Shown: positions 32,737 through 43,413 of the stretch, one piece after another | How positions within the stretch are numbered: position 1 is the stretch's first letter | Layout of the letters: the number at the start of each line of letters is the position of its first letter | Notes under the pieces: generated by a model | Told to the model about the DNA's origin: nothing | The model's database searches: none | The model's input: the letters and a program-made list of their open reading frames with translations, nothing else | Program-made: the position numbers and the translations under genes | Origin: Aphrocallistes beatrix | Lineage: Eukaryota > Porifera > Hexactinellida > Sceptrulophora > Aphrocallistidae | Assembly: GCA_963281255.1 (NCBI GenBank) | Contig: OY725490.1 | Span: forward strand, 5,642,001-5,706,000 | Reading direction: 5' to 3' | Length of the DNA: 64,000 nt

Positions 32737-33514
32737 CAAGCGCGCTTCGCTTGCTTGCGCTGTGCGGCTTGCGGACACTGCGTATCCGCAGTGTCGCCCT
32801 GCGGGCGTCTGGAGTTACTCAATCTAAACTATTTTTTGATTTTTTTCCCTTTATATATATATTGGAAACAAAGGTCAATGAAATTTTTTTCATATGGATC
32901 CGATAATATGATATTCTAAATCTACACCTCTGAAAACCCCTTGTCAACCGTTGGAAGCAAATCTCTAACCTATTTTTGTAATTTGTTTACTTTATGTATT
33001 TATTGTAAACAAAAGTAAACAAATAATTTATCATATCGATCTGAAAATATGATATTCGAAATCTACACCCCTGAAAACCCCATGTCAACCGTTGGAAGCT
33101 AGTTTCTAGCATAAATTTCAAAATTCGCCAAATCGTGTGAAAATATGTACATAAAGGTGTGAAAATATACAAATAACCTTTTAACTGCCATACACTAATA
33201 TATAATTGAGACATTTATATAAGTTATTGCTTTGAAGTATTAATTGCAATTACAGCCTACAATATTGTCATATAATTATTTCTATTGTGATATTGAAGCC
33301 GTACATAGTATTGTATAGAAAAGGTGTGAAAAATTGTTTTCCATTTTTTTGCAGAGGTGTGAAAATTTCGCTCAGCTTTTCGAACTTAATCCTAGATTCA
33401 TCATTTCACACCTACATACCAATTTTCGTATTTCTACGACTTGCCAATTCTTCAATCAATTCGGACAAACAAACAAACAAACAAACAAATATCCTAGCAT
33501 TTTAATATATAAGA
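32737..33514 (-). mobile_element. Helitron-like element HL-B, copy 2 (complete, 778 bp)
   Basis: Reverse orientation. The 3' hairpin module starts at 32737 (CAAGCGCGCTTCGC) and the 5' end TCTTATATATTAAAATGC is at 33514. The flanking base is T at 33515 and A at 32736, i.e. an A|T site in element orientation. The body is longer than copy 1. Confidence 0.7.
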
Positions 33515-33599
33515 TAAATTATTAGACCACAATTGTAATATGTTTTGTTTGTTTGTCTTTTTTTTTTTTGCTAACGTATGTTTAATTAATAATACCTCT

Positions 33600-33770
33600 C
33601 AAATATCGATAGGAAATTGCTCTCAAAGCTATACAGAGGAATAAATCAAATGAAGACCGAAGGTCCGAGTCCAAGTAATGAGATTAAATGTAGAATGGCA
33701 CGTCCAAAGGGCGAAACGGCGGACGCGTCGCGTTCGCAAGCCGCGGAACGTGAGCAAGTGAAGCAGCTCG
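33600..33770 (+). mobile_element. Helitron-like element HL-C, 3' part
   Basis: A third 3' module, with GGACCGAAGGTCC-type and GGCGGACGCGTCGCG hairpins, ends CAGCTCG at 33770 followed by T. A similar sequence lies at 51975-52127 (GTGACTCG then T). The layout resembles the HL-A/HL-B ends but the sequence differs. Confidence 0.45.
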
Positions 33771-33779
33771 TTATAGAGT

Positions 33780-34520
33780 AAAAATACATCATTTAAGATC
33801 AATAAATTAAGCATATCATAGTATATGTAGATAGTTGGGTCACTAGTATATTTCTATCCATGATGAAAGATCCGGATCGTGATCCTTTGTGAGGATCGAG
33901 ATCGGAGCGAAACTATTACTGTAATATTTCACTAGATGGAACTGGATTATCTCTCAATCAATTTTCATACAGTCCTTGAGCTTTCAATTGAAACATCTTC
34001 TTTGATAGCCGCCCTTTAAACTTCCCTCATAAATCAATGAACCATTGGAATAGTGCATCTCTCAATTCAGGTGCCTGACTTTTTCTTCCACCTCCAGATG
34101 CTCGAAATATTTTGGCAGGAGGCTTGGTGCAATCATCAAGCTCAGCTCAACTATTGTAGCAGCGTTCAGCAAGTTTGATAGCGCTTTGAAAGTGTTGGTC
34201 ACGGTTTTTAGCGTCCTTGAGATCGGCATAGAACAAACGAACAGACTTCGCAAGGGGTCACCATGTAGGTGTCACTAAAATATGCCCTTTTCTTTTTTTA
34301 TCATATTTTTTACTATCGAGATCTTTTAGTTCTATTTGGTATTCCTCTTTACATTTATTCACCAATTCTCCAAACGCCTTTTTCTCGTCAAATGTATACT
34401 TCTCCCTTTTTCTCCCGGGGTCTAAATAGTATCGTTGACTCGCTGACTCTTTGACTATGCATTATAATAGTACAGCATAGATTTCTAACTGATTCAGAAC
34501 ATCAAGTCAGAAACTATGAA
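33780..34520. other. Gene-free stretch
   Basis: No recognisable coding family. The reverse frame at 34062-34253 has no features that I can name. Confidence 0.4.
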
Positions 34521-34529
34521 TTGGTAAAA

Positions 34530-35205
34530 AATTAGCGAGGGCAAGTGTTTAGTAGACAAGCAGCGAAGAAAATCCTCAATGAGATTATCCATAAGCCTAT
34601 CATCCCTCCCTCTGTAGGGATGCGCGAACAAGCTGACCTAGTCAACATGCGCATGGTGAAGATAACGGCTACAAGTATATCCTTAATTACCAGGACTTTT
34701 CAGTAAGTTTATCGTTCTGAAAGCAGTTAAGACCAAGTCAGCAGAGGAAGTGGCCGAGCAGTTGGTATCCACATCTTGTGTGAACATGGTCCGTCACACA
34801 TCTTGCACACGGATAATGGAGGGGAATTTAAGAACAAGGAGCTGTACTCTGTCGTGGCTAAACTCTGGAAGAATACCCGCTTCATACACGGGAGACCTCG
34901 CCGCCCAAGGGATTGTGGAGCGAGCCAACCAGGACTTTAAGAAGCAGCTGTTTACACGCTTCACATCCCTGGGCAAGCCAATGAATGAGTGGGTGAGTGA
35001 ATTGAAATTTGTTCAGTATAGTAAGAATACGGTTTATCATAGTGGTGTTGGTAGGATTCCATACTGTGTTCGTTATGGGAGGAAACCTCCTGACCTGGCT
35101 TCATACACGATGCTGCCTACGGAGATGATTGACTCACTCAAGACGGAGGACGACCTATCTATTGCTTTCGAGCAGTCACAGGTAATTGAGTACTCCTCCC
35201 TTCTT
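34530..35205 (+). pseudogene. KRBA2/GIN-like integrase fragment
   Basis: With frameshifts it reads PIIPPSVGMREQADLVNM (first Asp), ILNYQDF, HTDNGGEFKNK (second Asp, about 34808), FIHGRPRRP, GIVERANQDFKK (Glu, about 34920), FVQYSKNTVYHSGVGRIPY and YGRKPPD. This order is that of the gypsy-type integrase core in GIN/KRBA2-like proteins and Ginger transposons. The integrase zinc finger and the C-terminal part are missing, and at about 35205 the sequence switches to a different integrase. Dead fragment. Confidence 0.7.
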
Positions 35206-35208
35206 CTG

Positions 35209-35650
35209 TGATCAGGTCGGTCAGGCCGAGCGGTCAGTTGAAAGTTTTAAACAAGTAATGAGATGTTTTACTGGAAGACCTGGAGATCGTTAAGAGCAAT
35301 TGGCCTATGTTGGTAGATGAAGTAACTTTTACTATGAACTCGTTGGTAAACACTAGTACAGGAGTATCTCCTCATAAAGCCATGTATGGGACATGTCTGA
35401 GATCTCGGGTAGATCTGTGGTTACCCTTGATCGAGCCTGGATTCAAGATGCAAAAGAGCTTTGGAATTTTCAATCCTGGAACGAGGCATTGCATCGGGAG
35501 ATTGAGTCAAACACGACTCAGGCCAAGACCAAACAAAAGGAATATTATGACCGAGGAAAATCACACAGAAAGTTCCAGGTGGGTGATGTAGTTCTCGTAC
35601 AGGCTATGAATCGAGGAGATTCGTTATCACCCTTGTATCAAGGGCCATAA
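35209..35650 (+). pseudogene. Ty3/gypsy-type integrase C-terminal fragment
   Basis: Broken frames read GQAERSVESFKQ (the Glu helix), then VNTSTGVSPHKAMYGT, then KEYYDRGKSHRKFQVGDVV, then SPLYQGP, a GPY/F-like end. These are the last blocks of a gypsy-type integrase. At least two frameshifts. It directly abuts the preceding integrase fragment, which is from another lineage. Confidence 0.65.
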
Positions 35651-35724
35651 TCATCCAAACTAAGGGAGTCAATGTGGAAGTTGACTGCAGGGAGTCTGGT
35701 TGCAGACAAGTCATTCTTATAATA

Positions 35725-35898
35725 CAGTACACATCGCTAATCCGAAAAGCCCTGTCTCAAAGAAATCTGAACCGTTCCGATTAGTGAATTTGTTCGGATT
35801 AGTGAAATAACGTTATTTCTATGGGAATGAATACACCTCCTCTAATCAGAATAGCCTTCTACCAGTAAAAACTTGAACTTTTCAATTAGTGAATCCGT
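35725..35898. mobile_element. pogo-like MITE, family pogo-f, partial copy
   Basis: TA then CAGTACACATCGCTAATCCG, followed by decayed CTAATCCGAA words. The right end is lost. Confidence 0.5.
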
Positions 35899-35948
35899 CC
35901 ATATTTATTTTAACAGTATACAGATTCTATTAAAATTTCAGCCTTCTA

Positions 35949-36417
35949 TCCTTACTATTAAAACTCGATTAATGTTTGTGTATGTATACGTAAATCTCTG
36001 TAACGAATTGATTGAAGAAACTGTCAGGCACAGAAAGCTTATTTTTGGCATGTGGGAGTCTTTTAGGTATGGCTCCAGTAAGTTCTGAGTTCAGAGCAAA
36101 ATCTCGACTCGTCATGGAATTATGACGTCATTGTCACATTTTAAAAAGTTAAGCAATACATTTATTCGAGCATAACTATCATCAAAAAATGATGACACAT
36201 CACTTTGTTATGACGTCATCATTACTCATCAAAATTTTAAAAATTGTCAAATTCGGTGCTTTTTCTTGCGATATCGATTATAATAGTAGGACAGACGTAT
36301 TTAGAGATGTTATCTCCCTTATAATTAATCAATGGTGACCGTAGGCGACCGGAGGGAGCCTCCGGCGGACACAAAGTGTCCGTCAGCCGAGCAGCGCAAG
36401 CAAGCGAAGCGCGCTTG
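35949..36417 (+). mobile_element. Helitron-like element HL-A, copy 5 (469 bp)
   Basis: TCCTTACTATTAAAACTCG start after A; end GAAGCGCGCTTG before T. Short linker, core and hairpin module present. Confidence 0.7.
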
Positions 36418-36427
36418 TAATGATAAA

Positions 36428-36893
36428 AAGTCGAAATCGGGTTATTTTGACACCGGGTTTTTTTGTCCCATTGGGTTATTTTGTCGTCAAGTCAGTGTAA
36501 AAATTGTTTTATTCATAATTCAATTATAAAATAATCGGATTTTTTTGTCTTCGGGTTTTTTTGTCTTATTTTGTCTATCTGGGGTGTAAACAATTGATAA
36601 TTTGTTGGCTTATTTTGTCCTTTATTTTATATTAGCTGTTATTTTGTTAAAGCAGGGCGACATAAGAGACTATGTGCAACAAAACTAACAATTTTTCTCT
36701 TTGTAGTACTTGTGTAAGAATAGAATAACACTTACCCTGTTATTTGTTACTAATTATATGCAACCATCGGATTTTATGCCTGTCGGATTTTTTGTCTATC
36801 GGATTATTTTGTCTATTAGTTTATTTTGTCTATCGGGTTATTTTGTCGTTTTGGAAGTGTAATCAAATGGACAAAATAACCCGATTTCGACTG
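36428..36893. mobile_element. pogo-like MITE, family pogo-h
   Basis: Ends GTCGAAATCGGGTTATTTTG and the inverse of CAGTCGAAATCGGG. The words GGGTTATTTTGTC or GGATTTTTTTGTC are repeated about ten times. TA on the right side. Non-coding. Confidence 0.65.
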
Positions 36894-36929
36894 TATTTCC
36901 TTTTTCGAAAAGTCGGACCATTTCCGCAT

Positions 36930-37375
36930 TACCGTGGGAGTCTTTTGGCTATGGCTCCAGTAAGTTCTGAGCTCAGAGCAAAATGTCTACTCATCATGGA
37001 ATTATGACGTCATTGTCACATTTTTAAAAGTTAAGCAACACAGTTATTCGGGCATAGCTCAGCCATTATTGGAGATAGAAGGCTGAAATTTTAATAGAAT
37101 GTGTATATTAATATAACTCACATATGATGCAACTATCATCAAAAAATGATGACTCATCACTCTGTTATGACGTCATCATTACGCATCAAAAAATTTTATA
37201 ATTGACAAATTTGGTGATTTCTCGAGTGATATCGATTTTAAAACTAAGATGGACATATTTAGAGATGATATATTCCGTTTAATTAACCAATGTCACCCCT
37301 AGGCGACCGAAGGGAGCCTCCGGCGGACACAAAGTGTCCGCCAGCCGCGCAGCGCAAGCGAGCGAAGCGCGCTTG
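36930..37375 (+). mobile_element. Helitron-like element HL-A, copy 6 (5'-truncated)
   Basis: Begins at GTGGGAGTCTTTTGGCTATG and runs to GAAGCGCGCTTG at 37375. Confidence 0.65.
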
Positions 37376-37572
37376 TCTCCTATAATAGCTGAGTTAAGCT
37401 CGAATAACTGTGTTGCTTAACTTTTAAAAATGTGACAATGACGTCATAATTCAATGATGAGTCGACATTTTCGTCTGAGCTCAGAACTTACTGGAGCCAT
37501 AGCCAAAAATCAACCTTCTACGCCTGGCAGTTTCTTCAATCAATTCGTTACATATATATATATATATATATA
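37376..37572 (-). mobile_element. Helitron-like element HL-A, copy 7 (5' half, reverse)
   Basis: Reverse copy from the middle of the element to the TA linker. It lies directly against the 3' end of copy 6, so the two form an inverted junction. Confidence 0.6.
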
Positions 37573-37954
37573 TACTACAAATATCGGATAATAAGTACGA
37601 TTTGTGGGTCCCCTTCAGTGCGTTTTCAATACTAAATACACCGGTTAATACGAACACGGATAATACGAACACGTGTGTGCCTACAAGCACTTTGAATACG
37701 GTACGTAGTATGTACGTAGATAGATACTAAACAATTATTTCTCAATGAAAATACAGTCGAATCTTGTTAATACAACATGGATAATGAGTTCTCTATTTGA
37801 CAAGTACAATTTCTTACTCTCACGTAGTTATCACTATGTATATTAAGTATTTTGGACAAATGTGACTATGTACGTACTTCGGTTAATACGTACTCCGGAT
37901 AAGGAGTACAAATCTCCACGGTCCCTTGGTGTACGTGTTAACGAGAGTCGACTG
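37573..37954. mobile_element. pogo-like MITE, family pogo-g (one complete, one partial)
   Basis: The complete unit is about 37754-37954, with ends CAGTCGAATCTTGTTAATAC and the inverse of CAGTCGACTCTCGTTAACAC. The words TTAATACGAACAC or ATAATACGAAC recur. The part 37573-37700 carries the same words and is probably a second, decayed copy. Confidence 0.55.
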
Positions 37955-37958
37955 TATA

Positions 37959-38512
37959 TCCTTACTATTAAAACTCGATTATTGTGTATGTGTATATATA
38001 TATATATATATATATCTGTAACGAATTGATTGAAGAAACTGCCGGGAGCAGAAAGCTGATTTTTGGCATGTGGGAGTATTTTGGCTATGGCTCCAGTAAG
38101 TTCTGAGCTCAGACCAAAATGTCGACTCATCATGGAATTATTACGTCATTGTCACATTTTTAAAAGTTAAGCAACACAGTTATTCGGGCATAGCTCAGCC
38201 ATTATTGGAGATAGAAGGCTGAAATTTTAATAGAATATGTATACTCACACACCTCACATATGATGCAACTATCGTCAAAAAATGATGACTCATCACTTTG
38301 TTATGACGTCATCATTACTCATCAAAAATTTGAAATTTGACAAATTTGGTGATTTTTCGAGTGATATCGATTTTAAAACTAAGATGGACATATTTAGAGG
38401 TGATATTTCCCTTATAATTAACCAATATCACCTCCAGGCGACCGAAGGGAGCCTCCGGCGGACACAAAGTGTCCGCCAGCTGTGCAGCGCAAGCAAGCGC
38501 GAAGCGCGCTTG
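37959..38512 (+). mobile_element. Helitron-like element HL-A, copy 8 (554 bp)
   Basis: TCCTTACTATTAAAACTCG start after A; TA linker; core; TGACGTCA at about 38304; end GAAGCGCGCTTG before T38513. Confidence 0.75.
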
Positions 38513-39059
38513 TATATATACAATCATCGAGTTTTAATAGTAAGGATATATATATATATATATATCTGTAACGAATTGATTGAAGAAACTGCCAGGCGTA
38601 GAAAGCGGATTTTTGGCATGTGGGAGTCTTTTGGCTATGGCTCCAGTAAGTTCTGAGCTCAGAGCAAAATGTCGACTCATCATGGAATTATGACGTCATT
38701 GTTCATTTTTAAAAGTTAAGCAACACAGTTATTCGGGCATAACTCAGCCATTATAGGAGATAGAAGGCTGAAATTTTAATAGAATCTGTATATTAACACG
38801 TCTCACATATGATGCAACTATCATTAAAAAATGATGACTCATCACTTTGCTATGACGTCATCATTATTCATCAAAATTTTAAAAATTGACAAATTTGGTG
38901 TTTTTTCGAGTGATATCGATTTTAAAACTAAGATGGACATATTTAGAGATGATATATCCCGTTTAATTAACCAATATCACCTCCAGGCGACCGAAGGGAG
39001 GCTCCGGCGGACACAAAGTGTCCGCCAGCAGCGCAGCGCAAGCAAGCGAAGCGCGCTTG
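38513..39059 (+). mobile_element. Helitron-like element HL-A, copy 9 with inverted 5' end
   Basis: From the TA linker on it is a normal copy ending GCGCGCTTG at 39059. But its first ~30 bp (TCGAGTTTTAATAGTAAGGA, about 38530-38549) lie in reverse orientation before the linker. It follows copy 8 directly. Confidence 0.6.
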
Positions 39060-39069
39060 TATATATATA

Positions 39070-39425
39070 CAGTGCCCGGACAGAAGTATTCGACCACCAC
39101 AGAAACTGCCATACAAATAGTGTTAAAGTGGGTCTATTCATAAAGGAATATGTTCTCAAACTGTAAGGAATACTCTATTTTTTATTTCAAATTCGTAAAC
39201 TACACATTCTAATTATTCATAATTGACAGCCTCAGCTTAATTACTAACTCCCAAGTTAATAAATATCAACATTTGCTACTTGATGCTACTTGTCCCAAGT
39301 CACAGCCATTATATATGATGGCGTTTAGTGACACAAAGTGGCATAGGTTCATAATTTTCAACATAAGAATATGTAATTGAGTTGAAACTCTCAATTATGA
39401 GTAATTAGAATGTGTAGATTGCAAA
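39070..39425. mobile_element. Tc1-type MITE (family i), partial
   Basis: TA then CAGTGCCCGGACAGAAGTAT. Related to 28811-29727 and 56111-56586. The right end is lost at the junction with the retroelement fragment. Confidence 0.5.
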
Positions 39426-39429
39426 ATAT

Positions 39430-40185
39430 GAAAACTAGCCACAAGCCGAGGGGTAACGCATGTTTTATATGTGCCGAGGTTGGGCATTTTGATAAAGTTA
39501 TGTCCAAGGAGACATTGCTCGAAATGTGAACACTTAGGTCATAGTTTGAGGGAGTGCAAAAGGGAAATATCCTTGTAATAGGAAACGAGTCGGAAGGGTG
39601 TCAGGCACAGTCAAAGAAGCTGGAATTTTGGTCACAGTGAGGGTGAACGGGAAGGAATCGACCGCAATGCTGGATTCGGGGGCCCAACCGTCGATAATTG
39701 ACAAGTTTTCACTTGGAAATTTGGGAATTGGATTTGCAGGTTGCAGAGGTCAGATCCAAGGACTAGATGACAACCCTGTTGAAGTATGTAGGGAAGTCGT
39801 AGTAACAATCGATGTCGGGGACGGACAGGTTGTCGGTCAGAAGTTGCAAGTATTATTCTGCGCACAGTCTTTCTTTATCCTCGGAAGGGACTTCTTACGA
39901 AAGTTTCATTGCACGGAATTCGATTGGGATAACTACCGCATCAGACTAGGGAATAAATGGAAAGATACTGAAGCTAATTTAAACGGAGGTTGGACTTTGT
40001 CTCGTGCTAGAGTGGCGCAAATAACATCGAAGACAGACATCACTATACAAGGAGGCTGGAATATCAACCCAGAACTTGAGACTAGTGAGAAAAAGCAGTT
40101 GCAGGTTCTCCTGGACTCTTTCATTGATGTTTTCGCGGTAAACCCAAAAAAGCCAAAATGTGACCATTTTAACTATCGTCCATAA
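39430..40185 (+). pseudogene. Retroelement gag zinc knuckles and aspartic protease fragment
   Basis: Two CCHC knuckles (CFICAEVGHF, then CSKCEHLGHSLREC) are separated by a one-base shift. A 195-codon frame from 39598 follows, with the protease site LDSGAQPSII (Asp at residue 26) and ILGRDFLRKF. It continues to LLDSFIDVFAVN, which resembles the start of the reverse transcriptase. This is a Ty3/gypsy-like order. The sequence ends at 40185 against a Helitron-like fold-back, so reverse transcriptase and integrase are absent. Confidence 0.7.
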
Positions 40186-40943
40186 TAGTATACAGGCGTC
40201 CGCGGCAGGCAAACACTTTGTGTCCACCGGAGGCGCATTTCAGGCGCCTGGAGTCACATTGATTAGTTATAAGGGAGATATCATCTCTAGATACGTTTGT
40301 CCTACTGCTATAATTGACATCGCACAAAATTTGTCAATTTTTAATTTTGATGCGTAATGATGACGTCATAACAAAGTGCTGTGTCATCATTTTTTGATGA
40401 TAGTTGCATCATATGTGAGGTATATTCATATACACATTCAATTAAAATTTCAGCGAATTGATTGAAGAAACTGCAAGGTACAGAAAGTTGATTTTTGGCA
40501 TGTAGGAATCTTTTGGCTATGACTCCACACACATGTTCTGACCTCAGATAAAAATGTCAACTCATCATGGAATTATGACGTCATTGTCACTATTTATAAT
40601 AATTAGAAATTTCAGTTTTTCGAACATAACTCAGCCATTTTAGGGGATAGAACGCTGAAATTTTAATAGAATGTGTATATGAATATACCTCACATATGAT
40701 GCAACTATCATCAAAAAATGATGACACAGCACTTTGTTATGACGTCATCATTACGCATCAAAATTAAAAATTGACAAATTTTGTGCTATGTCGATTATAG
40801 CATTAGGACAAACGTATCTAGAGATTATACCTCCCTTATAACTAATCAATGTGACTCCAGGCTCCTGAAATGCGCCTCCGGTGGACACAAAGTGTTTGCC
40901 AGCCGCGGACGCCTGTATACTATTATGGACGATATTTTTGAAA
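40171..40943. repeat. Fold-back made of two inverted HL-A-type 3' halves
   Basis: Outer ends ATCGTCCATAATAGTATACA and the inverse. The arms of about 280 bp each carry an HL-A 3' half with the hairpin word GGACACAAAGTGT; the centre is at about 40556. The arms end in GGACGCCTGTATAC-type sequence rather than GCGCTTG. It may be a separate mobile family or a local inverted duplication. Confidence 0.5.
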
Positions 40944-41144
40944 CAAGCTATGAAGTTAATCACTTTTGTAACAACTCACACTGTACCATAACTCTTATTT
41001 CAATTCGAATTTACTCAAGAATTCCAGGAAATACTACGGTTTAATTAATATTTAACACGATTGATAGTATACAACTAGTGCATAAATTCAATTAACAAAA
41101 TATACTGTCGAGTGAACTCCAATCTTATGGGAAAATACAATGAC
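40944..41144. other. Gene-free stretch
   Basis: About 200 bp between two fold-backs. Nothing recognised. Confidence 0.4.
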
Positions 41145-41986
41145 CATAGCCTACTATACATAAGGCCTCACAACTGATTGTGGATTTTGGACCAGGGATG
41201 CAGAGGAAGACCGTTGAACTAATGCATGAGCTGCCTTAAATCATTTACAAAGCACAATAGAGCTTAGGAATATATTATCAGCATATATAAATATGGTGTC
41301 AAAGTACCCATATCCATTGTTAAAAATTTGATTAGTCACCATATGGTTGCGCAATAGGTTACATTTGTGACAAATTTGGTGATTTTCAGAGGTCGTTTAG
41401 GGGCACTTCTAAGTGTTTTACTATAAAATTTTTCGCATAGAACTGAGATATGAATGGGTTAATACGAAAAATTTGGAATTTTTTCATGGAATGTTGGTAC
41501 ATTCCAGTGTTGCTATGGAAACGTGTTTTGGTCAGTTTGGGTCATATCTTGAAAACCACAAGAGCTAGACATTTAAATGTAATTCCATTTGATTGGAAAT
41601 ATACTACTTCCTATTAAGTGATAATATAATTTCGACCTCTAAATTCAATAGTTTATGAGATATTCGACAATGTACCATATTGGTCACATTTGATAATTTG
41701 TCGATTATCTCATAAACCTTTGAATTTAGAGGTCGAAATTATATTATCACTTAATAGGAAGTAGTATATTTCCAATCAAATGGAATTACATTTAAATGTC
41801 TAGCTCTTGTGGTTTTCAAGATATGACCCAAACTGACCAAAACACGTTTCCATAGCAACACTGGAATGTACCAACATTCCATGAAGAAATTCCAAATTTT
41901 TCGTATTAACCCATTCATATCTCAGTTCTATGCGAAAAATTTTACGGTAAAAACACTTAGAAGTGCCCATAAACGGCCTCTGAAAA
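41145..41986. mobile_element. F3 fold-back, copy 1 (right arm shortened)
   Basis: Arms mirror each other around about 41690 (TTAGAGGTCGAAATTATATT and so on, with few differences over about 300 bp). The left outer part (CATAGCCTACT, GCCTCACA) has no partner, because an hAT element starts at 41987. A full copy is at 50046-51075. Confidence 0.7.
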
Positions 41987-42872
41987 CAGTGGCGTAGGGA
42001 GGGGGGGGGGGTCCTGGGTGGCCTAGGCCCCCCCCAATCCTGGCAGACTGAATTTTTCTGTCAGGAACGGAGGACCACTACCGCTTCAAAAGCACCTCAA
42101 AAACATACATAGGGTCTACTAATACTTGTTCGATGTCTGTTACTTATTACTATCTTATCTTTCCAGTTAATTAAATGTTTATTTAATATTGCAGCTGTTC
42201 GTTAATATTTTTGTGGAATGTTATGCTAACTAAATATTGCTTTCATTGTAACTATGAGTGAAGCCAAGCGGCAATGCACTATGTTGCGCTATTTTAGTGT
42301 GGAAGCTGAAAGTGAATGCGCTCTCCCAGTTTCTGCTCCTGATCCGCCTATTGTAGACTGCAGTCCAATGCAGTGATTCAGTACTTGCATGAACAACCAC
42401 CCAACAAAGAAAGTGAAACTACAGATGCGACAGAGTCTACGTCGAGATGTGATACGTATGCCGCGCGCCTAACCTCAAAAATCATACGCCTAATTATGAT
42501 CCATGAGATCAAATACGCGCCTCTAGGCGAGCCCAGTACGCCTGGATGAAAACCTGATGAAAACTGATAATATTCGGTTACTCCAACCGAATACGAATAC
42601 TGATAATATTCGGCTACTCCAACCCAATACGAATACTGGTATTCGGTTTCCAACCGAATATCAACTACTATTTGCCAAATAGTATTTGGTCTAACCGAAT
42701 ATTGAAAGTGTTTCATTGTTAGTGGATAGAGGTTACTGTAAAGAGTTTCTCATACTACAAAATTTGTCGTTAGTTACAGTAATTTTAAAAATTTCGCTGG
42801 GGGCCAAGCCCCAGACCCCCGATTACAGCTCGCTTCGCTCGCTCAGGACACCCCCAATCCGGAATCCTGGCT
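41987..42872 (+). mobile_element. hAT element remnant with GC-rich ends
   Basis: Begins CAGTGGCGTAGGGAGG, a common hAT terminus, with a CCTAGGCCCCCCCCAATCC segment. The matching right end CCCCAATCCGGAATCCTGGC breaks off at 42872 at a mariner fragment. Inside are an N-terminal transposase piece (42254-42376) and a segment with repeated CCGAATA words (about 42560-42710). Confidence 0.55.
42254..42376 (+). pseudogene. hAT transposase N-terminal fragment (ZMYM1-like)
   Basis: 40 codons from ATG to TGA, starting MSEAKRQCTMLRYFSV. In hAT transposases of the ZMYM1-like group the N-terminus reads similarly (KRQ..L..YF). The rest of the gene is deleted. Confidence 0.45.
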
Positions 42873-42937
42873 TCTGATCAAGGAAGGAATGTGGATGGGG
42901 AAAGAATTCGAGAGTGGTGTCGGTCGATATGTATAAA

Positions 42938-43413
42938 GAATTCTGGGATAGAAAGGATATACTGTCAATTGACTGGCTTCCTGAGAAAGTACCATCAATA
43001 GTGACTACTACGTGTACATAAGCGAACTGGAAGAATTGCGGGAAGTGATTAAGCGGGAGAGACGTCGTAAAATGACCCATGGAATTTTACTGCAACATGA
43101 TAATGCGAGGCCCCATGTCAGTGATAAAACAAATGACGCCATTCGGCGCTTGGGCTTTGAATGTCTTTCCCACCCACCTTATAGCCCAGACCTAGCATGG
43201 AGCGACTATTGGCTCTTCGAAGAAATGAAAAGACCGCTACGCGGCAAGAGATTTAGCGAATTCAAGGACCTGGAGCAGGCAGTAAATCACTGAGTAAAAG
43301 GTACCCCTCCATATTTCTTTGCCATAGGCATAGACAAACTGTCAGAGAGATGGGAGCGGTTGAAAAAGTTGAAGGAGGAATATATTAAACATTTTGACCA
43401 GGAATTTGAATAA
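42938..43413 (+). pseudogene. mariner (DD34D) transposase, C-terminal half
   Basis: Reads EFWDRKDILSIDWLPE (first Asp), then after a shift YISELEELREVIKRER, LLQHDNARPHVSD (second Asp), YSPDLAWSDYWLFEEM (third Asp, 34 residues after the second) and ERWERLKKLKEEYIKHF, ending at TAA 43411. A TGA at about 43291 stands where mariners have Trp. The N-terminal DNA-binding half is gone. The right terminus TTTTGGGAAAACCTTGTA lies at about 43452-43469. Confidence 0.8.

Noticed and set aside
42823-43080. Reverse open frame overlapping the mariner fragment
   Set aside because: It is the shadow of the hAT end and mariner sequence, without conserved features of its own.
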